The notes: generated by a model not told the origin, from the letters alone. A stretch of 64,000 bases of DNA from Maribacter antarcticus DSM 21422 (GCF_000621125.1 NZ_JHZC01000011.1:1-64000); one strand, 5' to 3'; counted from the stretch's first letter, positions 27,636 to 36,327 are shown. Numbers and translations are program-made.

Positions 27636-28721
27636 GTGATGCGAAAAGACAGATTATACCTCTTTACTTTTTTTGCGCTTACCGTAATCGTTTTTTTGAT
27701 TTCGATTATCGCGGTACAGTTTTTCGTAAAAGCGAGCAACGACAAAGTTTTTGAACTACAAATTGAAAATAGCCAACGTGAAGCAAACGAAATTTCACAG
27801 TTAATTGAATCTCAATTAGCGAACAATACCCCAAAACAGGTCATCATAGATAATCTACAACAAGCCATTCAAGGCACCCATACTGAGACTAGTTTTATAT
27901 CTACGATAGATTGGTCTGGAAAACAAATTACGCATCCAGATAAAACAAAGGTGGGTACCAAATTGGACTCGGAGAAGGCATCTATTTTTTCAATGAATGA
28001 CGATGTAACACCCGAAAACCTCAGTGCCATTTTGGCTAAAAGTAATGAAGCAACAGCATCTGAAATTATTGTTCTTGTACCGGTAGCGAACTCCGATTGG
28101 ATTATTGCTGCCCATGCAAATATGCAAAAGACACTGCGCCAGGTTACTAATTTGAAGCAACGTTTTTATTTCATATTCAGTATCATGGGTGTGATTGTCG
28201 TGCTCTCTTCATTTTTTGCCGTTAGAATACTGGGAAGTGCTTACGAAAAAAGTTTAGAGGTCACGAATAAAAATCTTGAGAAAGAACTTGTAAGCACCTC
28301 AAAGTTTAATAGTGATTTGGTTGCCTACCAACAAAAAGTAGACGGAGAAGAGATATCTGAAGAAAAAAATGCTGTTGACCCAAGCAAGAAACGGATTTTA
28401 ACCTATCATAGAGACGAACTGCTCACCATACCTATAGAAACCATCGCCTATATTTACGTGGACCATACCATAACCTACGTCGTTTGTTTCGATGGCAAAA
28501 AATCAACAACCAATTCTAGTCTAGACGAATTATACACAACGCTAGATGCTGTGAAATTCTACAGGGCCAATAGACAGGTTATTATTGCTGTACCGGCAAT
28601 CGAAAAAATAATAAAGTATGGTAATAACCAACTTAAAATTTTAGTGCAGCCTAATTCTGAAATAGAAATTATCATCAGCAAAAACAAGGCCTCCGAATTT
28701 AAGCAATGGCTTAACCTTTAG
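27636..28721 (+). CDS. Membrane-anchored sensor with LytTR DNA-binding domain
   Basis: 361 residues: membrane segment 1 (about 9-31), an extracytoplasmic sensor region (about 32-175) of Cache/dCache-like style (DNLQQAIQGTHTETSFISTI, TIDWSGKQITHP, LVPVANSDWIIAAH), membrane segment 2 (about 177-197), a coiled linker, then a LytTR domain (about 253-361; PIETIAYIYVDHTITYVV, FYRANRQVIIAVPAIEKI). There is no receiver or kinase domain, so it would sense outside and bind DNA directly from the membrane. It is divergent from the CHRD-cupredoxin gene across about 257 bases, which suggests that it controls that gene. Preferred start: ATGATG near 27636-27639, right before RKDRLYLF. Confidence 0.85.
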   Translation: MMRKDRLYLFTFFALTVIVFLISIIAVQFFVKASNDKVFELQIENSQREANEISQLIESQLANNTPKQVIIDNLQQAIQGTHTETSFISTIDWSGKQITHPDKTKVGTKLDSEKASIFSMNDDVTPENLSAILAKSNEATASEIIVLVPVANSDWIIAAHANMQKTLRQVTNLKQRFYFIFSIMGVIVVLSSFFAVRILGSAYEKSLEVTNKNLEKELVSTSKFNSDLVAYQQKVDGEEISEEKNAVDPSKKRILTYHRDELLTIPIETIAYIYVDHTITYVVCFDGKKSTTNSSLDELYTTLDAVKFYRANRQVIIAVPAIEKIIKYGNNQLKILVQPNSEIEIIISKNKASEFKQWLNL

Positions 28722-28991
28722 CCATATCGGTTTCTATCTTTTTTGTATAAATCATTATTACCCGCGGATATGTGCCATTAAAGGAACACCGTATACATTT
28801 GTAATTAATTTTATTAGTTGAGAATAAATACGGTATAAAAATAAGTGGGTAAATCTACATTCATAATATCGAAAATGGACTGTCGAAAGAAGGAAAGAGA
28901 ATTTTGACCAAACGGAATTTGAAGAAAATAAACACCAAAAAAACTTCTTTAATCTATACTTGTAATCAATTTAACCTTTTTCATTATCAAA

Positions 28992-29216
28992 ATGATGACA
29001 GGACTGATTTCAAAATCTATAGGACTTGTTGCCGATAGTTTCGTTTATGGCATTAGTTTGTTAGCCGTTGTTGGAACACTACCTAAGAAAAAACAAATTA
29101 CAAAACTTGCTGGGTCTTTTTAAATTATACATGCGATTATTGGATTTGTAGAAGGTGTTTTAAAAAGTACCCTTAGTACCTATAATGCTCGTATTACCCC
29201 AGCATATACTGACTAA
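28992..29216 (+). pseudogene. Remnant of a cation diffusion facilitator (CDF) transporter
   Basis: ATG ATG ACA opens MMTGLISKSIGLVADSFVYG and ISLLAVVGTLPKKKQITKLA, hits TAA, and continues in frame with IIHAIIGFVEGVLKSTLS to a TAA at 29214-29216. The segment order (SIGLVADS, then F-V-Y-G-I-S-L-x-A-V, K-K-K-x-I, then a hydrophobic IIGFVE) matches the first helices of CzcD-like CDF proteins with the central part deleted. The key metal-site aspartates cannot be complete. Together with the TolC relic it suggests that the island once carried a metal-efflux set. Confidence 0.6.
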
Positions 29217-29260
29217 AAACAAAAATCCAACCTAACTAAGTAGATTGGATTTTGTTTTTG
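29216..29260 (-). terminator. Terminator after tRNA-Asn
   Basis: AAAATCCAA and TTGGATTTT form a 9-base stem with T-rich flanks on both sides, directly downstream of the tRNA on the minus strand. It differs from the terminator-like hairpin beside the tRNA fragment at 5496-5530, as expected if this one arrived with the island. Confidence 0.7.
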
Positions 29261-29261
29261 G

Positions 29262-29335
29262 CTCCCCCTCTTGGACTCGAACCAAGGACCCTCTGATTAA
29301 CAGTCAGATGCTCTAACCAACTGAGCTAAGGAGGA
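29262..29335 (-). tRNA. tRNA-Asn (GTT)
   Basis: 74 bases. Acceptor stem TCCTCCT/AGGGGGA (one G-T pair), D-arm TAGCTCAGTTGGTTAGAGCA, anticodon arm with CTGTTAAT giving anticodon GTT, and T-arm with GGTTCGAGTCC. CCA is not fully encoded. Its 3' part is duplicated at 5541-5583, so the gene is probably the attachment site of the island to its left, with the intact copy restored by the element. Confidence 0.95.
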
Positions 29336-29415
29336 AAATAACCCGCTTTAATCACTCAAAGCGGCTGCAAATATACTCGTTTTTTCAAATACGCCAAACA
29401 ATTAAAAGCCATTTT

Positions 29416-30771
29416 CTATTTAATTAGCCATTTATAAACGTCATTACCATTGGCAAACAATAATAAGGCTATTAATAAGAAAAATCCTGTCATCTGGGCA
29501 TACTCCAAAAACTTATCGCTTGGTTTTCTACCACTGATCATTTCATATAGTAAAAACATCACATGACCACCATCCAAAGCTGGAATGGGTAGAATGTTCA
29601 TAAAGGCCAGGATAATAGATATAAACGCCGTTGCACTCCAAAAGCCATACCAATCCCAAGTATCTGGGAACAACCCCCCAATAGCAGCAAACCCACCAAC
29701 ACCCTTGTAGGCCCCCGTAGATGGATTGAATATTTTCTTCATTTGACCTATGTAACCTGTCAGCGTAGAAACTCCTTTATCAATACCAGCTGGTATTGAT
29801 TCTAAAAAAGAATATTTCTTAATCTCTAATTTGAATACACCTCTTTCTCCCAACTCTTTATAACTTAAGCCACCTAGACCTACGCCAACAGTTGCAGAAT
29901 CACTTATTATTACAGGTATTTTCATTTCCCCGCTACCCTCTCGTTGAACGGTTAAATCAATATTTTGTCCTTTATATTTTTCTAGTAGTATTTTTGCCTC
30001 ATCAAAGTATGTAATGGGGTAACCACCTATGCCTATAACTTCATCTTTAACGGCTAATCCAGAATCCTTATTCGAAGAAGCATCCGGAATAGTTCCGACA
30101 ATAAAAGGAAAACGAGGGCTCAAAAATCGAATCTTATCCTCATCTTCAATAAGGGTAGCTATAAAATCTATCGGTATTTCTTGTTCAAAAGTATTACCGT
30201 CTCTGCGAATAGTCATACTATTTCCGGTTACGAGCTCCGGTAGAATTTCTCCAAATTTTTTGATTTTATTTCCGTCTACAGCGATAATCAAATCTCCGGT
30301 CTGTACTCCTAATTTATCACCTATGCTCTTTTCAGTTACCCAAAAACCATCCTGTAAACTATCGGCTGATATATATTGTTCTCCGTAAGACCAGGCCATG
30401 CCTATATATATTATTACCGCAAGGATAAAGTTTACGGTTACACCACCTAACATAATGATCAAACGTTGCCATGTAGGCTTGCTACGAAACTCCCATTCTT
30501 TGGGTTCTTCTTTTAGGGCTTCGGTATCCATGCTCTCATCTATCATTCCGGATATTTTTACATATCCTCCTAAGGGAAGCCAACCAATACCGTACTCAGT
30601 ACCGCCTATGGTCTTTTTGAACAGAGCGAATTTTACATCAAAAAAGAGATAAAACTTCTCTACGCGAGTCTTAAAATATTTTGCCGGGATAAAGTGCCCA
30701 AGCTCATGCAGCACAATTAGTAAGGAAAGGCTTAAAAAAAACTGTATGATTTTTATAAAAATGGGGTCCAT
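29416..30771 (-). CDS. rseP: RseP-type site-2 membrane protease
   Basis: 451 residues from the ATG at 30771 (MDPIFIKIIQFFLSL); a start at 30801 would add ten hydrophilic residues. Catalytic HELGH lies in the first membrane segment (LIVLHELGHFIPA) and the third zinc ligand in ILPIPALDGGH near the C-terminus. PDZ-like regions lie between (GVQTGDLIIAVDGNKIKKFG, GLAVKDEVIGIGGYPIT). RseP cuts anti-sigma factors and signal-peptide remnants within the inner membrane. Several FecR or zinc-finger anti-sigma factors in this window are possible substrates. It lies just outside the island, next to tRNA-Asn. Confidence 0.92.
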   Translation of the reverse strand: MDPIFIKIIQFFLSLSLLIVLHELGHFIPAKYFKTRVEKFYLFFDVKFALFKKTIGGTEYGIGWLPLGGYVKISGMIDESMDTEALKEEPKEWEFRSKPTWQRLIIMLGGVTVNFILAVIIYIGMAWSYGEQYISADSLQDGFWVTEKSIGDKLGVQTGDLIIAVDGNKIKKFGEILPELVTGNSMTIRRDGNTFEQEIPIDFIATLIEDEDKIRFLSPRFPFIVGTIPDASSNKDSGLAVKDEVIGIGGYPITYFDEAKILLEKYKGQNIDLTVQREGSGEMKIPVIISDSATVGVGLGGLSYKELGERGVFKLEIKKYSFLESIPAGIDKGVSTLTGYIGQMKKIFNPSTGAYKGVGGFAAIGGLFPDTWDWYGFWSATAFISIILAFMNILPIPALDGGHVMFLLYEMISGRKPSDKFLEYAQMTGFFLLIALLLFANGNDVYKWLIK

Positions 30772-30944
30772 TCGTTCTTTGTCAAAATTAAAATCGAACA
30801 AAAGTACATTTTTACGTCCGCTTAAAAAAAGAATAAAAAAAGAAACGGATAATGGTTGTATTATTTTAAGAATATTTTGGCAGCAATAACACCTAGCGCA
30901 CTTGAAAGAATCCCCTCGCTACCGTACCTTTACAACAAAAAAAC

Positions 30945-31619
30945 ATGCGCTCCTTTCTACGTCAGTTTAAGTTATTGGGAGTAGTGCTTTTAGCGATATC
31001 TGCTGTTATTGTTTATCTATTTTACAATGCGCTCCAACCTAAGAAGATGCTTAAAGTATACTCGCCCGCCATGGTAAACGAAGAGCTTGTAGCAGAAGAA
31101 ATTCAGCATGTACGCAAATATCACACCATAGCTGATTTTTCCTTTACGAACCAAAACGGAAAAACCATAACACAAGTAGATTACCAAGACAAAATTTATA
31201 TTGCCGATTTCTTCTTTACCACCTGTCCTACCATTTGCCCCATCATGACCAAAAATATGGCGGCTATACAAACAGAAATTATAGACAACCCTGAGGTATT
31301 ACTTCTTTCCCATTCGGTTACCCCACAAATAGATTCTGTTGCACAACTAAAGAAATATGCCTTGGATAAAGGCGTTGTTGATGCGAAATGGAACTTGGTT
31401 ACAGGACCTAAAAAAGACATCTACGAAATTGCGAGAAAATCTTATTTAGCCGTAAAAACGGATGGCGACGGCGGACCGTTTGACATGATACATACCGAAA
31501 ATTTTATTTTGGTAGATAAAGAACGTCGCATTAGAGGTTTTTACGACGGCACTAAAACAGAAGACATAGAAAAGCTTTTGGAAGACCTAAACATATTGCA
31601 GCAATCCTATGTAAATTAA
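30945..31619 (+). CDS. SCO1/SenC-family copper chaperone
   Basis: 224 residues: an N-terminal membrane anchor (LLGVVLLAISAVIVYLFYNA) and a thioredoxin fold with the CxxxC copper site (FTTCPTICPIM, about residues 89-97) and the distal histidine (DMIHTENFILVDK). SCO proteins deliver copper to the CuA site of cytochrome c oxidase. Usual length for the family. It precedes feoAB on the same strand, but a 130-base gap with a promoter-like box makes co-transcription unlikely. Confidence 0.9.
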   Translation: MRSFLRQFKLLGVVLLAISAVIVYLFYNALQPKKMLKVYSPAMVNEELVAEEIQHVRKYHTIADFSFTNQNGKTITQVDYQDKIYIADFFFTTCPTICPIMTKNMAAIQTEIIDNPEVLLLSHSVTPQIDSVAQLKKYALDKGVVDAKWNLVTGPKKDIYEIARKSYLAVKTDGDGGPFDMIHTENFILVDKERRIRGFYDGTKTEDIEKLLEDLNILQQSYVN

Positions 31620-31711
31620 TTTTTTAACCTGCTGTCTTTTGTGAACATACTCCATATAATCACATTGCCCTTCTTTTATGATTTCAGGGATTAGCTTTCG
31701 AATATTTCTTG

Positions 31712-31746
31712 TATTTTTGGACTTAATCGAAGTCAATCTAAATAAA
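31712..31746 (+). promoter_or_regulatory. feoAB promoter with candidate iron-regulator box
   Basis: TATTTTTG (31712-31719) fits the TAnnTTTG -7 element. Right after it, AATCTAAATAAA (31735-31746) repeats the 12-base block found upstream of the Cys-rich gene near 1603, and TCAATCTAA (31733-31741) recurs inverted upstream of the dtxR gene (41790-41798). A repressor here would sit on the start of transcription. An iron-dependent DtxR or Fur site is inferred. Confidence 0.5.
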
Positions 31747-31748
31747 AA

Positions 31749-31994
31749 TTGGAGATTACCGTAGCACATCTTAAACGTGGACAACGTGGAATTATAAAAG
31801 AATTCTCCAATAATTTTATTCCAATAAAATTATTGGAATTAGGATGTTTGCCCGGCAATGAGGTAGAGTTAGTACAGGTGGCACCACTTAACGACCCTAT
31901 TTACATTAACGTCAACGGTTCGCATATTGCCATAAGGCGAGAAATAGCCTTGAAAATAGCCTTAGAATTGATAGACGAAAGCCCCGTAGTATGA
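31749..31994 (+). CDS. feoA: FeoA, ferrous iron transport accessory protein
   Basis: 81 residues with the SH3-like FeoA fold: LKRGQRGIIKEF, then LLELGCLPGNEVELVQVAP and the ending IAIRREIALKIALELI. The frame opens with TTG (31749), with no earlier ATG, so a TTG start is likely. The end overlaps the FeoB start by four bases (ATGA). FeoA binds and stimulates the FeoB transporter. A candidate iron box lies directly upstream. Confidence 0.9.
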   Translation: MEITVAHLKRGQRGIIKEFSNNFIPIKLLELGCLPGNEVELVQVAPLNDPIYINVNGSHIAIRREIALKIALELIDESPVV

Positions 31995-34228
31995 GCAAAC
32001 AAATTAATGTAGCGCTCATTGGAAACCCCAATACAGGGAAAACTTCGGTCTTTAACCAACTTACAGGCCTTAATCAAAAAGTGGGGAATTACCCTGGTAT
32101 TACCGTTGAGAAAAAAGAAGGTGTCTGCAAGCTTCCAAGAGGGGTAAAAGCACATGTACTGGATTTACCGGGAACCTATAGCCTTAACACGACTTCTTTA
32201 GATGAAAGTGTTGCTGTAGAATTGTTGCTTAACAAGAACGATAAGGACCACCCAGATGTGGCTCTTGTGATTACCGATGTGGAGAACCTAAAGCGGAACC
32301 TGCTGCTGTTTACACAAATTAAAGATTTACTGATACCCACAATACTGGTCATTAATATGGCCGATAGAATGTCTCGCAAAGGAATAAGCATAGACATTCC
32401 CCTTCTGGAAGAGAAATTACAATCAAAAGTGGCCTTAGTCAGTACCCGAAAGAGAACTGGAATAGACCGTTTAAAAGAACTGATTGCCGAGTATAAAAAC
32501 CTCTCTAAAAAACCAAATATTGACATTAGTGTTATCGCGCCAGACTATTTTGAAAAAATAAAAAATACTTTCCCAAAGGAGGAGTCATATAAACTTTGGT
32601 TGGTCATTACCCAAGATGTAAACTTCATGCCTGTTGAAAAGAAACTGATACAGGACGCCTCGGCCTTTAGCACCAAATCAAAATCGGAACTTAAACGCTT
32701 ACAACAAAAAGAAACAATTCTTAGGTACCAGTTTATAAATGATATTTTAAAACAGGCATATAAAGTAGACATCAACGCTGCAAAAGGGTTTAGGGCCAAT
32801 TTAGATAAAATCCTTACCCATAAAATATTCGGTTATCTTATTTTCCTACTTATTCTACTGACCATTTTTCAGGCTATTTACGAATGGAGCGTATACCCAA
32901 TGGATATGATCGATACTTTTTTTGCGTCGGCAACCGAGTGGGTAAAGGATACGCTTCCGGCAGGCGCATTTACAGACTTGATTGCAGAGGGTATCCTATC
33001 TGGAATTGGCGGAATCGTCATCTTTATACCGCAAATTGCCTTTCTTTTTCTTTTCATCTCTTTGCTTGAGGAATCTGGATACATGAGCCGCGTGGTATTC
33101 TTAATGGATCGGGTAATGCGTCCTTTTGGACTGAGCGGAAAAAGTATAGTGCCATTAATCTCGGGTACAGCATGTGCCATCCCTGCAGTAATGGCTACCA
33201 GAACCATAGAAAATTGGAAGGAACGCCTTATTACTATCCTAGTTACTCCGTTTACAACGTGTTCCGCTAGGCTTCCGGTGTACCTTATCATTATTGCCCT
33301 TGTCATTCCTGAAGGGACATTTTTAGGTTTGAGTTATAAGGCCTTGACGCTCATGCTTCTGTACTTGATTGGCTTTGGTGCCGCAATCGTATCAGCCGTA
33401 ATTCTCAACAAAATATTAAAAATAAAAAGTAGGTCCTTCTTTGTTGTAGAGATGCCTAGCTACAAGCTACCCCTATTAAAAAACGTTGTATATACCGTAC
33501 TGGAAAAGACAAAAAGTTTTGTTTTTGGCGCGGGTAAAATCATACTTGCCATATCCATAATACTCTGGTTTTTAGGGTCAAACGGCTTTTCTGATGATTT
33601 TAAAAATGCCGAAGAAATTATTACCCAGCGCGTTACCGAAAACGGGTTCAGCGCTAATAGCGAAACCTATATCGAAAACAAACTTCTGGAGTACACCCAA
33701 GGTATTAATACAACTGATTCCCCTTCGGCAAACAACCCAAGCGGTACCGCTATACAGGACTCTCTTTCACTTAAAACAACTGAATTACGAGGACGCGCCC
33801 TAAACCAAGAAATTGCAAGTTACAAACTGGAACATTCCTATATGGGATATATGGGTAAAGGGATAGAACCGATTGTACGGCCTTTGGGCTACGATTGGAA
33901 AATAGGCATAGCGGTATTGACCTCCTTTGCGGCACGGGAAGTTTTTGTAGGTACCTTGGCTACTATTTACAGTGTAGGTAACGACGAGGAAGAAACAATA
34001 AAGTACAGAATGGCGGCAGAGGTAAATCCTATAACCAAAAAACCCTTATTTAATCTAGCCTCTGGTATATCCTTATTATTATTCTATGCTTTTGCCATGC
34101 AATGTGTGAGTACCCTAGCCGTCGTAAAACGAGAAACAAATTCATGGAAGTGGCCCCTTGGGCAGTTGGTCTTTATGAGCCTTTTTGCCTACATCGTAGC
34201 CTTAATAGCCTATCAACTTTTAAAATAA
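31991..34228 (+). CDS. feoB: FeoB, ferrous iron transporter
   Basis: 745 residues. N-terminal G-protein domain: G1 GNPNTGKT (11-18), G2 region GNYPGITVEKKEG, G3 DLPGTY, G4 INMAD. The membrane part holds the two gate motifs (IFIPQIAFLFLFI, SGTACAIPAVMATR) and later TCSARLPVYLI. FeoB imports Fe(II) across the inner membrane. It overlaps FeoA by four bases and is followed four bases later by a small Cys-rich gene. Length and motif order are normal for Bacteroidota. Confidence 0.95.
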   Translation: MSKQINVALIGNPNTGKTSVFNQLTGLNQKVGNYPGITVEKKEGVCKLPRGVKAHVLDLPGTYSLNTTSLDESVAVELLLNKNDKDHPDVALVITDVENLKRNLLLFTQIKDLLIPTILVINMADRMSRKGISIDIPLLEEKLQSKVALVSTRKRTGIDRLKELIAEYKNLSKKPNIDISVIAPDYFEKIKNTFPKEESYKLWLVITQDVNFMPVEKKLIQDASAFSTKSKSELKRLQQKETILRYQFINDILKQAYKVDINAAKGFRANLDKILTHKIFGYLIFLLILLTIFQAIYEWSVYPMDMIDTFFASATEWVKDTLPAGAFTDLIAEGILSGIGGIVIFIPQIAFLFLFISLLEESGYMSRVVFLMDRVMRPFGLSGKSIVPLISGTACAIPAVMATRTIENWKERLITILVTPFTTCSARLPVYLIIIALVIPEGTFLGLSYKALTLMLLYLIGFGAAIVSAVILNKILKIKSRSFFVVEMPSYKLPLLKNVVYTVLEKTKSFVFGAGKIILAISIILWFLGSNGFSDDFKNAEEIITQRVTENGFSANSETYIENKLLEYTQGINTTDSPSANNPSGTAIQDSLSLKTTELRGRALNQEIASYKLEHSYMGYMGKGIEPIVRPLGYDWKIGIAVLTSFAAREVFVGTLATIYSVGNDEEETIKYRMAAEVNPITKKPLFNLASGISLLLFYAFAMQCVSTLAVVKRETNSWKWPLGQLVFMSLFAYIVALIAYQLLK

Positions 34229-34232
34229 GTAA

Positions 34233-34382
34233 ATGGAAATTTTTCAACATGTATTGGTTTATATCACGCTTTTCGCGGCCTTGGCCTACTTGGTAAAAAA
34301 ATTCGTGTTACCAAAATCTCTCTTCAACACTAAAAAATCGAATTCAAAAAGTTGTGGACAGGACGATTGCGGCTGTCATTAA
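34233..34382 (+). CDS. Small FeoB-associated Cys-rich membrane protein
   Basis: 49 residues (MEIFQHVLVYITLFAALAYL at the N-terminus), one membrane segment and a tail SCGQDDCGCH with three cysteines and a final histidine. It starts four bases after the feoB stop. Short membrane proteins with a C-terminal Cys cluster commonly follow feoB in Bacteroidota and Firmicutes and are thought to stand in for FeoC. A metal site in the tail is likely. Confidence 0.85.
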   Translation: MEIFQHVLVYITLFAALAYLVKKFVLPKSLFNTKKSNSKSCGQDDCGCH

Positions 34383-34568
34383 CCTACACTCATACCCTAT
34401 TATTGTTCTGCCTTTTTTAAAATGTAACAGTTTTACTTGTCATTCGTCTTCTTATTTTACAATATCTTATTTTCGTTAAATAAAGAATAAATACCTCCTA
34501 AAGAAATCTAAAATCGAATGCTTTTTTGGCAAGCTATTTGTTATTTTGAAAAGTGTTAATAACCATCC

Positions 34569-36110
34569 ATGCGCAAAAAATTCACATTCCTTACCCTCAT
34601 TTCTGTTGTTTTATTATCCTTAAACACAAAGGCTCAGAGCCTTAGCTCTAGGGTGCTTGATAGCAGTACACAAAAACCGATTCCTTATGTTACCGTTCTC
34701 CTTAAAGGCAAGGGCGTTATCACCAACGAAGAGGGCCACTTTACGTTTCTGTTGGACGAATCGATTAAGGCAACCGACTCGCTACATATTTCATGTATGG
34801 GGTATGAATCTTTAGGAAAACCTATCAGCCAGTTTACAGAAAACACCATTTACCTAAAACCTAAGGCAATTGAACTGCGGGAGGTAATTGTATCGAATAA
34901 GAACTACACGGCAGACGAAATTATAGAACTGGTAGAAGACAATCTAGAAAAAAATTATAGCAATGACCTTACTAAAAAAAGAGTCTTCCACAGAAGGTCT
35001 AGTTTTGATCGGTGGATAAAAAGTGATTTTACGGTTAAAAAATCAACTATTGATATTTTAAATCAGCGCTTGTTAGATAGTATCATTGCATCTGTACCCA
35101 AATACAACCCCTATTACTCTGAAGTATTAGGCGATTTATACGGAGACAATAACACCGAAAATAAAAAACTAGACTTGCTTAAGGCTTCCAAACTTTATGA
35201 CAAAAGCACGGAACTAGATGCCGAAAAATTAGAAGAAAAATTTAATGAAATTCTAAGAAAAAACGTAAAAGACGGTTCCTATTTTAAAATAAAATCTGGT
35301 CTTTTAAGCTTTAAAATAGACGCAGATGAGGTAAGCGCACTCTTTGAAGAAGATATAGATTCTACGGATACCGTAGCGCTAAACAAAGAGCTTGAAGAAA
35401 AGAAGAAAAACAAGGAAGAAGAAAAGAAAAACTACGTTAAATGGAAAAGAAACAATTTAGCTAGTATCATAAACGGTTTGCCAACAGCAGCCGATACTGA
35501 TTTAAATTTTATCTCCAAAGCGAGAAAGTACGAGTTCACCCTAAAAGAATTTACCTATTTAGGCGATGACGCGGTTTATGTGGTCGATTTTGAGTCCAAG
35601 GGTTCCGCAGACTACCAAGGCACCTTATACATCAATGCAGATAATTTTGCCGTACTACAGGTAAACTATGAAAATACAAAGCCGCTTCGAAAATTTAATT
35701 TGTTGGGTGTTTCTGCAAATAACTATTTGTCCAAAGGGAAAATCATCTACAACAAAGGTGCTGACGGATTTTATGGACTGCGCTACTATGAATCTGAATC
35801 GGCTACCAGAGTGGGTATTAATCGTGCTTTGAAAATCATTGAAAAAAATAAAATCGTAAAAGGAAAAAACAGACAGAATGAGCTTTCCGGACGAATGGAT
35901 TTTGGGTTTAACAATGTAGTAAAACATGAAGTCGTCGTTTTTGAAACTGAAACTATTAGTCAAGCAACCTTTGACGCGTTTGAAGAGAAAAGCGATATAC
36001 TACCCACATACATGGCCAACTATGATCCGCAATTTTGGAAAGGCTATAGTATTCTAGAGCCCAATACGGCTATTATGCAGTTTATCTCGGAGGTAGTTTC
36101 AGAAAACTAA
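34569..36110 (+). CDS. Secreted carboxypeptidase-regulatory-like protein
   Basis: 513 residues: signal peptide (cut after NTKAQ), then a CarboxypepD_reg-like beta domain (about 25-115: SSRVLDSSTQKPIPYVTVLL, GVITNEEGHFTFLL), then a long helical and charged region with a Lys/Glu-rich coiled segment (ELEEKKKNKEEEKKNYVKWK), ending in beta-rich sequence. It looks like the N-terminal module of TonB-dependent proteins without a plug or barrel, as in the flavobacterial family that I know only as 'carboxypeptidase-like regulatory domain protein'. Function unknown, probably periplasmic or outer-membrane attached. No clear operon partner. Confidence 0.75.
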   Translation: MRKKFTFLTLISVVLLSLNTKAQSLSSRVLDSSTQKPIPYVTVLLKGKGVITNEEGHFTFLLDESIKATDSLHISCMGYESLGKPISQFTENTIYLKPKAIELREVIVSNKNYTADEIIELVEDNLEKNYSNDLTKKRVFHRRSSFDRWIKSDFTVKKSTIDILNQRLLDSIIASVPKYNPYYSEVLGDLYGDNNTENKKLDLLKASKLYDKSTELDAEKLEEKFNEILRKNVKDGSYFKIKSGLLSFKIDADEVSALFEEDIDSTDTVALNKELEEKKKNKEEEKKNYVKWKRNNLASIINGLPTAADTDLNFISKARKYEFTLKEFTYLGDDAVYVVDFESKGSADYQGTLYINADNFAVLQVNYENTKPLRKFNLLGVSANNYLSKGKIIYNKGADGFYGLRYYESESATRVGINRALKIIEKNKIVKGKNRQNELSGRMDFGFNNVVKHEVVVFETETISQATFDAFEEKSDILPTYMANYDPQFWKGYSILEPNTAIMQFISEVVSEN

Positions 36111-36327
36111 TAGGCATCATGGTTTACCCATAACCCTAGCTCCCATTACAAGTATTCATTATAGTCACGCTCCCATTAGCGCTATGTTGCATGTGAATAT
36201 ATTTCTCTGTTTCCTTGTGGCACATTACACGCCCTATGCATCCTTTTTGCCTTTTTTTAATATACATGTGTAACCTTTTGTACTTTCCCGACTATATACT
36301 GTTGAACACGAACTAAAGCGTACCCTT

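Larger units (their letters stand above)
5584..29261. mobile_element. Probable genomic island in tRNA-Asn, carrying a PUL and a CHRD/LytTR unit
   Basis: Bounded on the left by the tRNA-Asn 3' fragment with its own terminator and on the right by the intact tRNA-Asn. A decayed tyrosine recombinase starts about 70 bases inside the left end. Cargo: the sigma/FecR/SusCD catabolic locus, decayed TolC and CDF genes near the right half, and the CHRD-cupredoxin/LytTR unit. No conjugation or replication genes are seen and the integrase is dead, so the element should be immobile now. Alternative: the fragment and the intact tRNA derive from separate insertions, with the core assembled by several events. 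Confidence 0.6.

Noticed and set aside
31587-31784. Minus-strand 65-codon frame between the SCO and feoA genes
   Set aside because: It covers the feoA promoter region and has no recognisable domain or start context; treated as chance.
36120-36327. Possible small RNA or gene in the gap before the sigma gene
   Set aside because: No hairpin with T-run, promoter box or convincing frame was found.
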